Shown: in pieces, positions 13,301 through 23,729 of the stretch
Numbering within the stretch: position 1 is the first letter of the stretch
How the letters are laid out: every line of letters begins with the position of its first letter
Program-made: the position numbers and the translations under genes
DNA from: Antilocapra americana
Lineage: Eukaryota > Chordata > Mammalia > Artiodactyla > Antilocapridae
Direction of reading: 5' to 3'
DNA length: 64,000 nucleotides
Assembly: GCA_007570785.1 (NCBI GenBank)
Contig: ML664152.1
Location: forward strand, 127,072-191,071
Notes under the pieces: model-generated
Databases searched by the model: none
What the model saw: the letters and a program-made list of their open reading frames with translations, nothing else
What the model was told of the DNA's origin: nothing

Positions 13301-14902
13301 TGAATCCCCTGCCCCCAACTCGAGAGCAACCCCAAATTCCCCACTGCAACTCCAGAGGAGGTTTGACTCACCTCTTGCAACTTGAGAGGAATCCCGAGTT
13401 TCCCTGCCTCAACTGAGAAGGACACCAAGTTACCTGCCTCAACTCAAGATGAGGCCTGATTCCCCTACAGCAACTCGAAAGGAAGCCCAAGTACCCTGTC
13501 GCAACTCAAAATGAGCCCCAAGCCCCCGATGCAACTCCAAAGGTTTCCCAAGAGGAGCCTACCCACCACAATTCAAGAGGAGCACTCTACCGCAACAAGA
13601 GTGGAAGACCCATACCACAAATAAATAAGAGGACCCCCTGCCACTACTAGAGAGTAGCCTGCTGCACATCACAACTAGAAAAAGTGCCCCTTCTCATCAC
13701 AACCAGAAAGGAATCACCCCCATTACAATTTGAGAAGAGCACTCTACCACAACTAGAGAGGAGCTCAACTACCACAACTAAGAAGGATGCCTCCTGCCAC
13801 AACTAGAGAAGTTTGCAAACAACAACTAGAGTGGAGCTGACCCACAAAAATAAAGTGTGGACCCACACTGAATATGAGTAGAGCCCCATGCTGCAACTAG
13901 AGAGTAGCCTTTCAAGCATTGCAACCAGGCTGTGGCCAGCCTGCATATTGCTACCACAGAAGATCAGCCCCAATGCAACTTGAGAGGAGGCTCCACCACA
14001 ACTCGAGAGGAGCCCACTGGACATCACACATAGAGTGGAGCCCTCTGCTTCTAATAAAGATGAACCTCACACCACAAGTAGAAAGGATCTTGCACATCAC
14101 CCCTAGAGATAAGTGAACCCACCACAACTACAGAGTTAACCTTGACCATCATGATAAAGAAGTCCCATGCCAAAACTGGGGAGGAGCCACTCAACATTGG
14201 AAGAAGACAGGAGCCATGAAGCACATCCCTGCTAGAGATGAGTCGCCCCAGGACAACTCAAGAGGAGGACCCACAGCAACTCGAGAGGAACCCTGAGTAC
14301 CCCCCAACTCAAGAGGAACCCCGAGTTCCCTGCCCAGTTCAAGTGGAATCCTGAGTCCCACACTGCAATTCAAGAGGAACACTGATTTCCCACTGCAACT
14401 CAAGAGGAACACTGAGTCCCCTGCTGAAACTCGAGAGGATCCCCACGTTTCCAACCACAACTCGAAAGGAACCCCAAGTTCCCCCATAATTTGAGAGAAG
14501 ACCCGACTCTCCTGTTGCAACTCAAAAGGAAACCCGAGTTCCCCACCTCTACTCAAGAGGAGGTCTCACCCCCATGTTGCAACTCAAGAGGAATAACGAA
14601 TTTACCGCTGCAACTTGAGAAGAACCCCGAGTTCCCCACTGCAACTTGAGAGGAAACCAGAGTTGTCCACCACAACTCTAGAGGAGGTCTGAGTCCCCTA
14701 CTGCAACTTGAGAGGAATCCTGAGATTCCTGTTGCAACTTGAGAGGAATCCCAAGTTCCCTGTTGCAACTTGAGATGAGCCCCAAGCCCCCTGATGCAAC
14801 TCCACAGGATTCCCGAGAGGAACCGACCCCAACACAATTCAAGAAGATCACTCTACCAAAACAAGAGAGGAAGCCCCATACCACAACTAAAAAGGAGGTC
14901 CC
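10346..14902. repeat. Degenerate tandem satellite/minisatellite array, right part
   Basis: Continuation of the array at 1-2310. The landmark block (AGTGCCAAAA or AGCTCCAAAA, then a CCATG-GAGCCACCC-like segment) recurs at about 11475 and 12801. After removing the L1 and one duplication (8035 bp), the four landmarks are spaced about 1852, 1522 and 1326 bp apart. A fifth, partial copy is seen near 13990. The array ends abruptly at the ERV-A 5' LTR and does not resume on its far side. Open frames on the minus strand (for example 14191-14556 and 14553-14837) are artefacts of the repeat. Confidence 0.85.
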
Positions 14903-15252
14903 TGATAGGGCCCACATGGGGTCTCATTCATAAGATGGCTCGTCATGTCAACCTTGCAAACAAAGAATAAATAACAGTGACCTGTGAGATTGACCAAATA
15001 GTCCAAATGGCATCCTGCTATGTCACTGGCACCTATCTTCTCAAAGCTGCGTGGCCACCAGATTACAGGCCTCCAGCTCTGTGATCATCCCTTCAGAGTT
15101 TTTCTTTGGTGGCTTACAAGAAGGATTCCATCAGAAAGGGAAGATGCGGGTTCTCCTTAAGAGACAGTCACCCTCTCTTTTCCCTCTAATAAATTTCCTT
15201 TTCTTGCCTGACTTCCCAGTTTTCTCTCTTTCTTCTCTGTACTCACCTTACA
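14903..15252 (+). repeat. ERV-A 5' LTR
   Basis: Starts TGATAGGGCCCACATGG and ends ACTCACCTTACA. It aligns with the split 3' LTR (39220-39229 plus 43263-43749), once the inserts are removed, at about 350 bp. The AATAAA polyadenylation signal is at 15188-15193. No clean TATA box remains. Confidence 0.88.
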
Positions 15253-15255
15253 TTC

Positions 15256-15273
15256 TGGTGCCAAAACCCAGGA
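15256..15273 (+). promoter_or_regulatory. ERV-A primer binding site, tRNA-Phe type
   Basis: TGGTGCCAAAACCCAGGA lies 3 bp after the LTR end. It is complementary to the 3' end of mammalian tRNA-Phe with two mismatches, both of the CpG-decay kind. Confidence 0.8.
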
Positions 15274-15685
15274 GGGAAGATCCGCTGCAACTGGGTGGGC
15301 TCCTCGAATGAGTCCACCTCCCTTCCCTTGGACCTAGCCAAGAAACTGAGATGAGCTCTGGGACAGGGCTCTCCACTTGCCTTGCTGGACTGACATCCAC
15401 ACACTGGACTACATTTCATCCATCTGTTACATGGGTGAGTGAAATCCCACTCCCTCAGATCCTCTCTCCTTTGCCACCTTTCCAAGTCCTAGTGCTAAGC
15501 AGGAGGATCACCACAGCCCTCAGGCCCTCGGCAGTGTGCTCTTTCTGACTTTGAAATAGGGAATGCCCATTTCAAAACAGACTATTATTACTCCCTGAGA
15601 AAGGCCTGAGAATAGGGATGCCTTATCTTTCAGACCTTTCTCCTCACTTTCCCTCACCCTTGTCTAAACTCCCTATTCAGCCACA
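15274..15685 (+). other. ERV-A leader between primer site and gag
   Basis: About 410 bp of non-coding proviral leader before the gag ATG at 15686. Small open frames here (for example 15351-15548) resemble nothing I know. Confidence 0.6.
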
Positions 15686-16766
15686 ATGGGAAATTTTCAA
15701 TCCCAGCCCTCAAAATCTATTCCTCTAGGATTCCTTCTCTGAAACCTAAAAGCTTTGAGCTTCCAAGGGGAGATAAGACCAAAAAGACTTATTTATTATT
15801 CTAACACTGTCTGGCTGCAATATAGGCTTTATAACAGGTCCCAGTGGCCAGAAAACTCTTGATTATAATACTCTATGGGACCTTGATAACTTCTGCCACA
15901 GCAAAGGCAAGTGGTTAGAAATCCCTTATGTTCAGACTTTCTTTGCTCTTCGTTCTCAATCCTCTCTCTGTGAATCCTGTTCTACTTCTCAAATACTCTT
16001 AGCCCACTCTGGGCCACATCTTCTTAATACAATGTCTCGCGATCCCTGTTCAGACTTTTCTTCCTCTTCCTTCGACCCTTCCAAACACAGGCCACCCCCT
16101 GTTGCTCTCAATCCCCTTGTAGTTGCTTCAGATCCAGTTCCACAACCTGCAATTTACGTCCCCTCCTCCCTACCTCCTTCTTAAGCCCAGGCCTCCAACA
16201 GTGCTGCAGCTCCCAACCCCCTTCCCCAGGCTGTGTTTGAGAGAAGCTCTGAGACCTCTGCCCCACCCTCTACCCTGAGGGTCCCAAGGCTTTACCCCAA
16301 CCTCCCAAGATGCTCTCCCAATACCTGGTACCAAACAACTTAATTTTTAAAATTAATTTATTTATTTTAATTGGAAGCTAATAACTTTACAATATTTTAG
16401 TGGTTTTTGCCATACATGGACATAAATCAGCCATGAGTGTACATGTGTTCCCCATTTTGAAACCACCTCCCACCTCCCTCCCCATCCCATCCATCAGGGT
16501 CATCCCAGTGCACCATCCCTGAGAACCCTGTCTCCTGCATCAAACCTGGACTGGTGATCTATTTCACATAATATACATGTTTCAAAGCAATTTTCTCAAA
16601 TCATCCTATCCTGGCTGTTTCCCACAAAGTCCTAAAGTTTCTTCTTTACATCTATGTCTCTTCTGTTGTGTCACATATAGGGTCATCATTACTATATTTC
16701 CAAAGTGCATATATATGCATTAATATACTGTATTAGTGCTTTTCTTTCTCACTTACTTCACTCTGT

Positions 16767-18444
16767 ACAGTTCAGTTGAGTTCAGTCACTCCGTCATGTC
16801 TGACTCTTTGCAACCCCATGAACCGCAGCACAAAAGCCTCCCTGTTCAACGACAACTCCCAGAGTTTACCCAAACTCATGTTCATTGAGTCAGTGATACC
16901 ATCCAACCATCTCATTCTCTGTTTTCCCCTTCTTCTCCTTCCCTCAATTTTTCCCAGCATCAGGGTCTTTTCAAATGAGTCAACTATTTGCATCAGGTGG
17001 CCAAAATATTGGAGTTTCAGTTTCAACATCAGTCCTTCCAATGAACATCCAGGAATGATCTCCTTTATGATGGACTGATTGGATCTCCTTGCAGTCCAAG
17101 GGACTCTCAAGAGTCTTCTCCAACACCACAGTTCAAAAGTATCAATTCTTCAGCACTCAGCTTTCTTTATAGTCCAAATCTCACAGCCATACCAGACTAC
17201 TGGAAAAACCATAGCCTTGACTAGACAGACCATTGTTGACAATGTCTCTGCTTTTTAATATGCTGTCTAGATTGGTCATAACTTTCCTTCCAAGGAGTAA
17301 GCATCTTTGAATTTTGTGGCTGCAATCACCATCTGCAGTGACTTTGGAGCACAAAAATATAAGGCCAGCCACTGTTTCCACTGTTTCCCCATCTATTTCC
17401 CATGAAGTGATGGGACCAGATGCCATGATCTTAGTTTTCTGAATGTTGAGCTTTAAGCCAACTTTTTCACCCTCCTCTTTTACTTTCATCAAGAGGCTCT
17501 TTAGTTCTTCTTCACTCTCTGCCATAAGGATGGTTCCATCTTCATATGTGAGGTTATTGATATTTCTCCCAGCAATCTTGATTCCAGCTTGTGCTTCTTC
17601 CAGCCCAGCATTTCTCATGATGTACTCTGCATATAAGTTAAATAAGAACAGTGACAATATACAGCCTTGATGTACTCCTTTTCCTATTTGAAACCGGTCT
17701 GTTGTTCTATGTCCAGTTCTAACAGTTGCTTCCTGACCTGCATACAGGTTTCTCAAGAGGCAGGTCAGGTGGTTTGGTATCTCCATCTCTCTCAGAATTT
17801 TCCACAGTTTATTGTGATCTGCACAGTCAAAGGCTTTGGCACAGTCAGTAAAGCAGAAGTAGATGTTTTTCTGGAACTTTCTTCCTTTTTCAATGATCCA
17901 GTGGATGTTGGCAATTTGATCTCTGGTTCCTCTGCCTTTTCTACAACCAGCTTGAACATGTGAAATCTCACAGTTCACGTATTGCTGAAGCCTGGCTTGG
18001 AGAATTTTGAATATTACTTCACTAGTGTGTGAGAGGAGTGCAATTATGTGGTAGTTTGAGCATTATTTGGCATTGTCTTTCATTTGGATTTGAATGAAAA
18101 CATATTTTCCAGTCCTGTGGCTACTGCTGACTTTTCCAAATTTTCTGACATACTGAGTGTGGCATTTTCACAGCATCATCTTTTAGGATTTGAAATAGCT
18201 CAACTGGAATTCCATCACCTCCACTTACTTTGTTCAGAGTGATGCTTCCCATTCCAGGATGTCTGGCTCTAGGTGAGTGATCACACCATCATGATTATCT
18301 GAGTCATGAAGATCTTTTTGTACAGTTCTTCTGTATGTTCTTGCCACCTCTTCTTAATATATTCTGCTTCTGTTAGGTTCATACCATTTCTGTCCTTTAT
18401 TGAGCCCATCTTTTCATGAAATGTTCCCTTGGTATATCTAATTT
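16767..18444 (-). mobile_element. BovB (RTE) LINE, 5'-truncated, inserted in the minus-strand L1
   Basis: Begins with the BovB 3' end in reverse (CAGTTCAGTTGAGTTCAGTC) and reads back through its reverse transcriptase. Host L1 text stops at CACTCTGTA and resumes at GGCTCC. No clear target duplication is visible. BovB is an RTE-clade LINE that spread horizontally into ruminant ancestors. Confidence 0.9.
17181..17978 (-). pseudogene. BovB reverse transcriptase fragment
   Basis: A 265-residue open piece with RTE-type RT text: GTRDQIANIHWIIEKG, DCAKAFDCADHNKLW (motif A) and HQGCILSLFLFNLYAE (motif B). Motif C reads TYEDGTILMAE where the family has YADD, so the second of the paired catalytic aspartates is changed to glycine and A to E. 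It has a GTG rather than ATG start because the element is truncated upstream. Not functional. Confidence 0.85.
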
Positions 18445-21159
18445 GGCTCCAAATTCATCCACCTTATTAGAACTGACTCAAATGCATTCTTTTTAATAGC
18501 TGAGTAATATTCCATTGTGTATATGTACCATAGCTTTCTTATCCATTTGTCTGCCTATGGACATCCAGGTTGCTTCCATGTCCTGGCTATTGTAAACAGT
18601 GCTGCGATGAACATTGGGGTACATGTGTCTCTTTCAGTTCTGGTTTCCTCAGTGTGTATGCCCAACAGTGGGATTGCTGGGTGTATGGCAGTTCTATTTC
18701 CAGTTTTAAGGAATCTCCGCACTGTTCTCCATAGTGGCTGTTCTAGTTTGCATTCCCACCAACAGTGTAAGAGGGTTCGCTTTTCTCCACACCTTCTCAG
18801 CATCTATTGCTTGTAGACTTTTGGATAGCAGCAATTCTGACTGGCATGAGATTGTACCTCACTGTGATATTGATATGCATTTCTCTGATAATGAGTGATG
18901 TTGAGTATCTTTTCATGTGTTTGTTAACCATCTGTGTGTCATCTTTGGAGAAATGTCTGTTTAGTTCTTTGGCCCATTTTTTGATTGGGTCATTTATTTT
19001 TCTGGAATTGAGCTGCAGGAGCTGCTTATATATTTTTGAGATTAGGTTCTCGTCAGTTTTCTGCATTTGCTACTATTTTCTCCCATTCTGATGGCTGTCT
19101 TATAGTTTCCTTTGTTGTACAAAAGCTTTTAATTTTAACTAGGTCCCGTTTGTTTATTTTTGCTTTTATTTCCATTACTCTGGGTGGTGGGTCATAGAGG
19201 ATCCTGCTGTGATTTATGTTAGAGAACTGTTTTGCCTATGTTTTCCCCTAGGAGTTTTATAGTTAGATCTTTAATTCATTTTGAGTTTATTTTTGTGTAT
19301 GGTTTTAGAAAGTGTTCTAGTTTCATTCTTTCACATGTGGCTGATTAGTTTTCGCGGCACCTTTTGTTAAAAATATTGTCTTTACTCCACTGTATATTCT
19401 TGCCTCCTTTGTCAAAAATAAAGTGTCCATAGGTGCATGGATTTATCTCCGGGCTTTTTATATTGTTCTGTTGATCTATATTTCTGTCTTTGTGCCAGTA
19501 CCATACTGTCTTCATGACTGTTGCTTTGTACTATAGTCTGAAAACAGGCAGGTTGATTCCTCCAGTTTCATTCTTCTTTCTTGAGATTTGCTTTGGCTAT
19601 TCGAGGTTTTTTGTATTTCCATACAAATTGTGAAAGTATTTGTTCTAGTTCTCTGAAAAATACCATTGATAGGGATTGCATTGAATCTATAGATTGCTTT
19701 GAGTAGTATACTCGTTTTCACTATGATTCTTCTGATCCATGAACATGGTACATTTCTTTATCTATTTGTGTCATCTTTGATTTCTTTCAACAGTGTTTCA
19801 TATTTTTTTATATATAGGTCTTTTGTTTCTTTAGGTAGATTTATTCCTAAGTATTTTATTCTTTTCGTTGCAATGGTGAATGGAATTGTTTCCTTAATTT
19901 CTCTTTATGTTTTCTCATTATTAGTGTATAGGAATGCAAGGGATTTCTGTGCATTAATTTTGTATCCTTCAACTTTGCTATATTCATTGATTAGCTCTAG
20001 TAATTTTCTGATGAAGTCTTTAGGGTTCTCTATGTAGAGGATCATGTCATCTGCAAACAGTGAGAGTTTTACTTCTTCTTTTTCATTCTGGAATCCTTGT
20101 ATTTCTTTTTCTTCTCTGATTGCTGTGGCTAAAACTTCCAAAACTATGTCGAATACTACTGGTGAGAGTGGGCATCCTTGTCTTGCTCCTGACTTTAGGG
20201 GAAATTCTTTCACTTTTTCACCTTTGAGGATAATGTTTGCTGTGAGTTTATCATGTATGGCTTTTATTATGTTGAGAAATGTTCCATCTATATCTGCTTT
20301 CTGGAGGGTTTTTTTATTATTATAAATGGATGTTTAATTCTGTCAGATGTTTTCTCTGCATCTGTTGAGATAATCATATGGACTTTATCTTTCAATTTGT
20401 TAATGCGGTGTATCACATTGATTGATTTTTGAATATTGAAGAATCCTTGTGTCCTTGGGATAAAGCCTACTTGGTCAACTTTTTAATATGTTGTTGGATT
20501 CTGTTTGCTATAATTTTGTTGAGGATTTTTGCATCTATGTTCATCAGTGATATTTGCCTGTAGTTTTCTTGTTTTGTGTGGCATCTTTGTCTGGTTTTGG
20601 TGTTAGGGTGATGGTGGCCTCATAAAATAAGTTTGGCAGTTTACCTTCCTCTGCAATTTTCGGGAAGAGTTTGAGTAGGATAGGTGTTAGCTCTTCTCTA
20701 AATCTTTGGTAGAACTCAACTGTGAAGCTGTCTGGTCCTGGGCTTTTGTTTGCTGGAAGATTTCTAATTACAGTTTCAATTTCCCTGCTTGTGATGGGTC
20801 TGTTAAGATTTTCTATTTCTTCCTGGTTCAGTTTTGAAAAGTTATACTTTTCTAAGAATTTGTCCATTTCTTCCAAGTTTCCCATTTTATTGGCATATAG
20901 TAGATGATAGTAGTCTCTTATGATCCTTTGTATTTCTGTGTTGTCTGTTGTGATTTCTCCATTTTAATTTCTTATTTTGTTGATTTTATTCGTCTCCCTT
21001 TTTGCTTGATGAGTCTGGCTAATGGTTTGTCTATTTTATTTATCTTCTCAAAGAATCAGCTTTTAGTTTTGTTAATTTTTGCTGTGGTCTCATTGGTTTC
21101 TTTTTCATTTATTTCTGCCCTAATTTTTATGATTTCTTTCCTTCTACTATGGGGTTTGT

Positions 21160-21688
21160 TTTTTTTTAATGGGAAGTAGCTTCTTTTTTTAATTAATTAA
21201 TTTTTTTTTCTTTACATTATCATGTTGGTTTTGCCATACATTGACATGAATCCGCCATGGGTATACATGTGTTCCCCTTCCAGAACTCCCCTCCCACCTC
21301 CCTCCCGATTCCATCCCTCTGAGTCACCCCAGTTCACCAGCCCTGAGCACCCTGTATCATGCATCAAACCTGAGCTGGTGATTCATTTCACATATGATAA
21401 TTTACATGTTTCAAAGCCGTTCTCCCATATCATCCCACCCTTGCCCTCTCCCAGAGTCCAAAAGACTGTTCTGTACATCTGTGTCTGTTTTGCTGTGTAG
21501 CATACAGGGTTATTGTTACCATCTTTCTAAATTCCATATATATGCTTTAGTATACTGTATTGTTGTTTTTCCTTCTGGCTTACTTCATTCTGTATAATAG
21601 GCTCCAGTGTGGTACATATAAACAATGGAATATTACTCAGCCATAAAAAAGAATATTTTTGAGTCAGTTCTACTGAGGTGGCTGAAAC
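21160..21688 (-). mobile_element. 5'-truncated, 5'-inverted L1 3' end nested in the minus-strand L1
   Basis: A minus-strand L1 3' UTR (about 21195-21612, T-run on the left) is followed by about 75 bp of L1 in plus orientation (GTGGTACATATAAACAATGG onward). Host text on the two sides repeats as CTATGGGGTTT and ACTCTGGGGTT, an imperfect duplication. This is the signature of twin-primed L1 integration. Confidence 0.85.
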
Positions 21689-21779
21689 TCTGGGGTTCTT
21701 CATTACTTCTTTTTCTAGTTGCTTTAGGTGTAAAGTTAGGCTATTTATTTGATTTTTCTCTTATTTCTTTTTCTTTTTT

Positions 21780-22350
21780 ACTTTTTTTTTATTAGTTTTG
21801 CCAAACAATGACATGATATCACCATGAGTTTACATATGCTCCCCCTCCAGAACCCCCCTCCCTCCTCCCTCCCCCCAGGAAATCTCGTTGCACCAGCCCC
21901 GAGCATCAATCCTGGGCTGGCGATTGATTAGACATATGATAATTAACATGTTTCAATGCCATTCTCCCACATCATCCCACCCTTGCCCTCTTCCACAGAG
22001 TCCACAAGTCTATTCTATACATCTGCGTTCCTTTTGCTGTCTCGCATGCTGGGTTCTCGTTACCGTCTTTCTAAATTCCATATATATGCGTTAATATACT
22101 GTATTGTTGTTTTTGCTTCTGGCTTACTTCACTCTGGATAATGGGCTCCAGTTTCGTCCATCTGAGTAGAACTGATTCAAGTGAATTTTTTTTAATGCTG
22201 AGTAATATTCCATTGTGTATATGTACCACAGCTTTCTTATCCATTCATCAGTTGATGGGCATCTAGGTTGCTTCCATGTCCTGGCTATTAATGAAGCAAC
22301 GGACAAACAATTAATCTCAAAAATATACAAGCAACTCCTGCAGCTCCATT
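21780..22350 (-). mobile_element. Second 5'-inverted L1 3' end, with loss of host L1 sequence
   Basis: L1 3' end in reverse from about 21790 to 22290, then about 58 bp in plus orientation (ATGAAGCAACGGACAAACAA). Flanking host L1 text jumps from the position equivalent to about 6900 in the plus-strand L1 to about 6215, so roughly 650-700 bp of host ORF2 is missing and there is no duplication. Confidence 0.8.
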
Positions 22351-22639
22351 CTTTATCTCTTTCCATGGCCTTTATTTCAAAGTCGATTTTGTGTGATATG
22401 AGTAATTTTGCTACTTCTGCTTTCTTTTAGTCTCCATTTGCATGAAATATCTTTTTCCAGCCCTTCACTCTCAGTCTGTATGTGTCCCTTGTTTTGAGGT
22501 GGGTCTCTTGTAGACAGCATTTATAGGGGTGTTGTTTTGTATCCATTCAGCCAGTCTTTGTCTTTTGATTGGGGCATTCAACCCATTTACATTTAAGGTA
22601 ATTATTGATAAGTATGATCTTACTGCCATTTAGTTTGTT

Positions 22640-23729
22640 GTTTTGAGTTCGAGTTTATAAAACTTTTTTGTGTTTCCTGTCTAGCTGCTGCTGCTAAGTC
22701 ATGTCAGTCGTGTCCAACTCTATGTGATCCCATAGATGGCAGCCCACGAGGGTCCTCCATCTCTGGGATTCTCCAGGCAAGAACACCATTTCCTTCTCCA
22801 GTTTCCTGTCTAGAAAAGATCCTTTATCATTTGTTGCAAAGCTGGTTTGGTGGTGCTGAATTAGCTCAGCTTTTGCTTGTCTGTAAAGTTTTTTTATTTC
22901 TCCTTCATATGTGAATGAGATCCTTACTGGGTATAGTAATCTGGATTATAGGGTTTTCTCTTTCTTCACTTTAAGTGTCTTGCCATTCCCTTCTGGCCCT
23001 AAGAGTTTCTACTGAAATATCAGCTGTTATCCCTATGGGATTCCCCTTGTGTGTTATTTGTTGTTTTTCCCTTGCTGCTTTTAATATTTGTTCTTTGTGT
23101 TTAATCTTCATTAACTTGACTAATATGTGTCCTGGCATGTTGCACCTTGAGTTTATCCTGTTTGGGACTCTCTGGGTTTCTTGGATGGGTGGCTATTTCC
23201 TTCCCCATTTTAGGGAAGTTTTCAACTATTATCTCCTCAAGTATTTTCTCACTGCCTTTCTTCCTGTCTTCTTATTCTGGGACTCCTATGCTTTCAATGT
23301 TAGGGTGCCTGCCATTGTCCCAGAGGTCTCTGAGGTTGTCCTCATTTCTTTTAATTCTTTTTCCTTCTTTCCTCTCTGCTTCGCTTATTTCCATCATTCT
23401 CCACCTCACTTGTCCTATCTTCTGCCTCAATTATTCTATTGTTGGTTCCCGCCAGAGTGCTTTTGATCTCAATTATTGCATTATTCATTATTGATTGACT
23501 CTTTTTTTATTTCTTCTAGGTCCTTGTTAAACCTTTCTTGCATCTTCTCAATCCTTGTCTCCAGACTATTTATCTATAACTCCACTTTGTTTTCAAGATT
23601 TTGGGTCATTTTTACTATTATTATTCTGAATTCTTTTTCAGGTAGACTCCCTATTGCCTCCTCTTTTGTTTGGTTTGGTGGACATTTATCACATTCCTTT
23701 ACCTGCTGGATATTTCTCTGCCTTTTCAT
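22640..23729 (-). pseudogene. Minus-strand L1 ORF1, broken
   Basis: The start codon corresponds to CAT at 23727-23729. The minus-strand text matches the plus-strand copy's coiled coil and RRM region, but no long minus-strand frame survives, and a SINE lies inside at 22685-22800. The plus-strand open frames at 22975-23937 are shadows. Confidence 0.7.
22685..22800 (-). mobile_element. Bov-A type SINE fragment
   Basis: CTGCTGCTGCTAAGTCATG to CCATTTCCTTCTCCA, a Bov-A monomer in reverse, flanked by the perfect 13-bp duplication GTTTCCTGTCTAG at 22672-22684 and 22801-22813. Confidence 0.9.

Larger units (their letters stand above)
16700..22629 (-). pseudogene. Minus-strand L1 ORF2, broken
   Basis: The ATG is at 22629 (CAT at 22627-22629 on the plus strand) and reads through the start, unlike the plus-strand copy, whose codon 12 is a stop. 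Most of the endonuclease region is missing where an L1 3' end sits (about 21780-22350). Reverse transcriptase pieces include 20544-20885 ([18 protein letters not shown]) and 19905-20213 ([13 protein letters not shown] near 20041-20060). The C-terminal Cys/His region is at 18555-18803 ([14 protein letters not shown]). Inserts and frameshifts make it non-functional. Confidence 0.85.
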
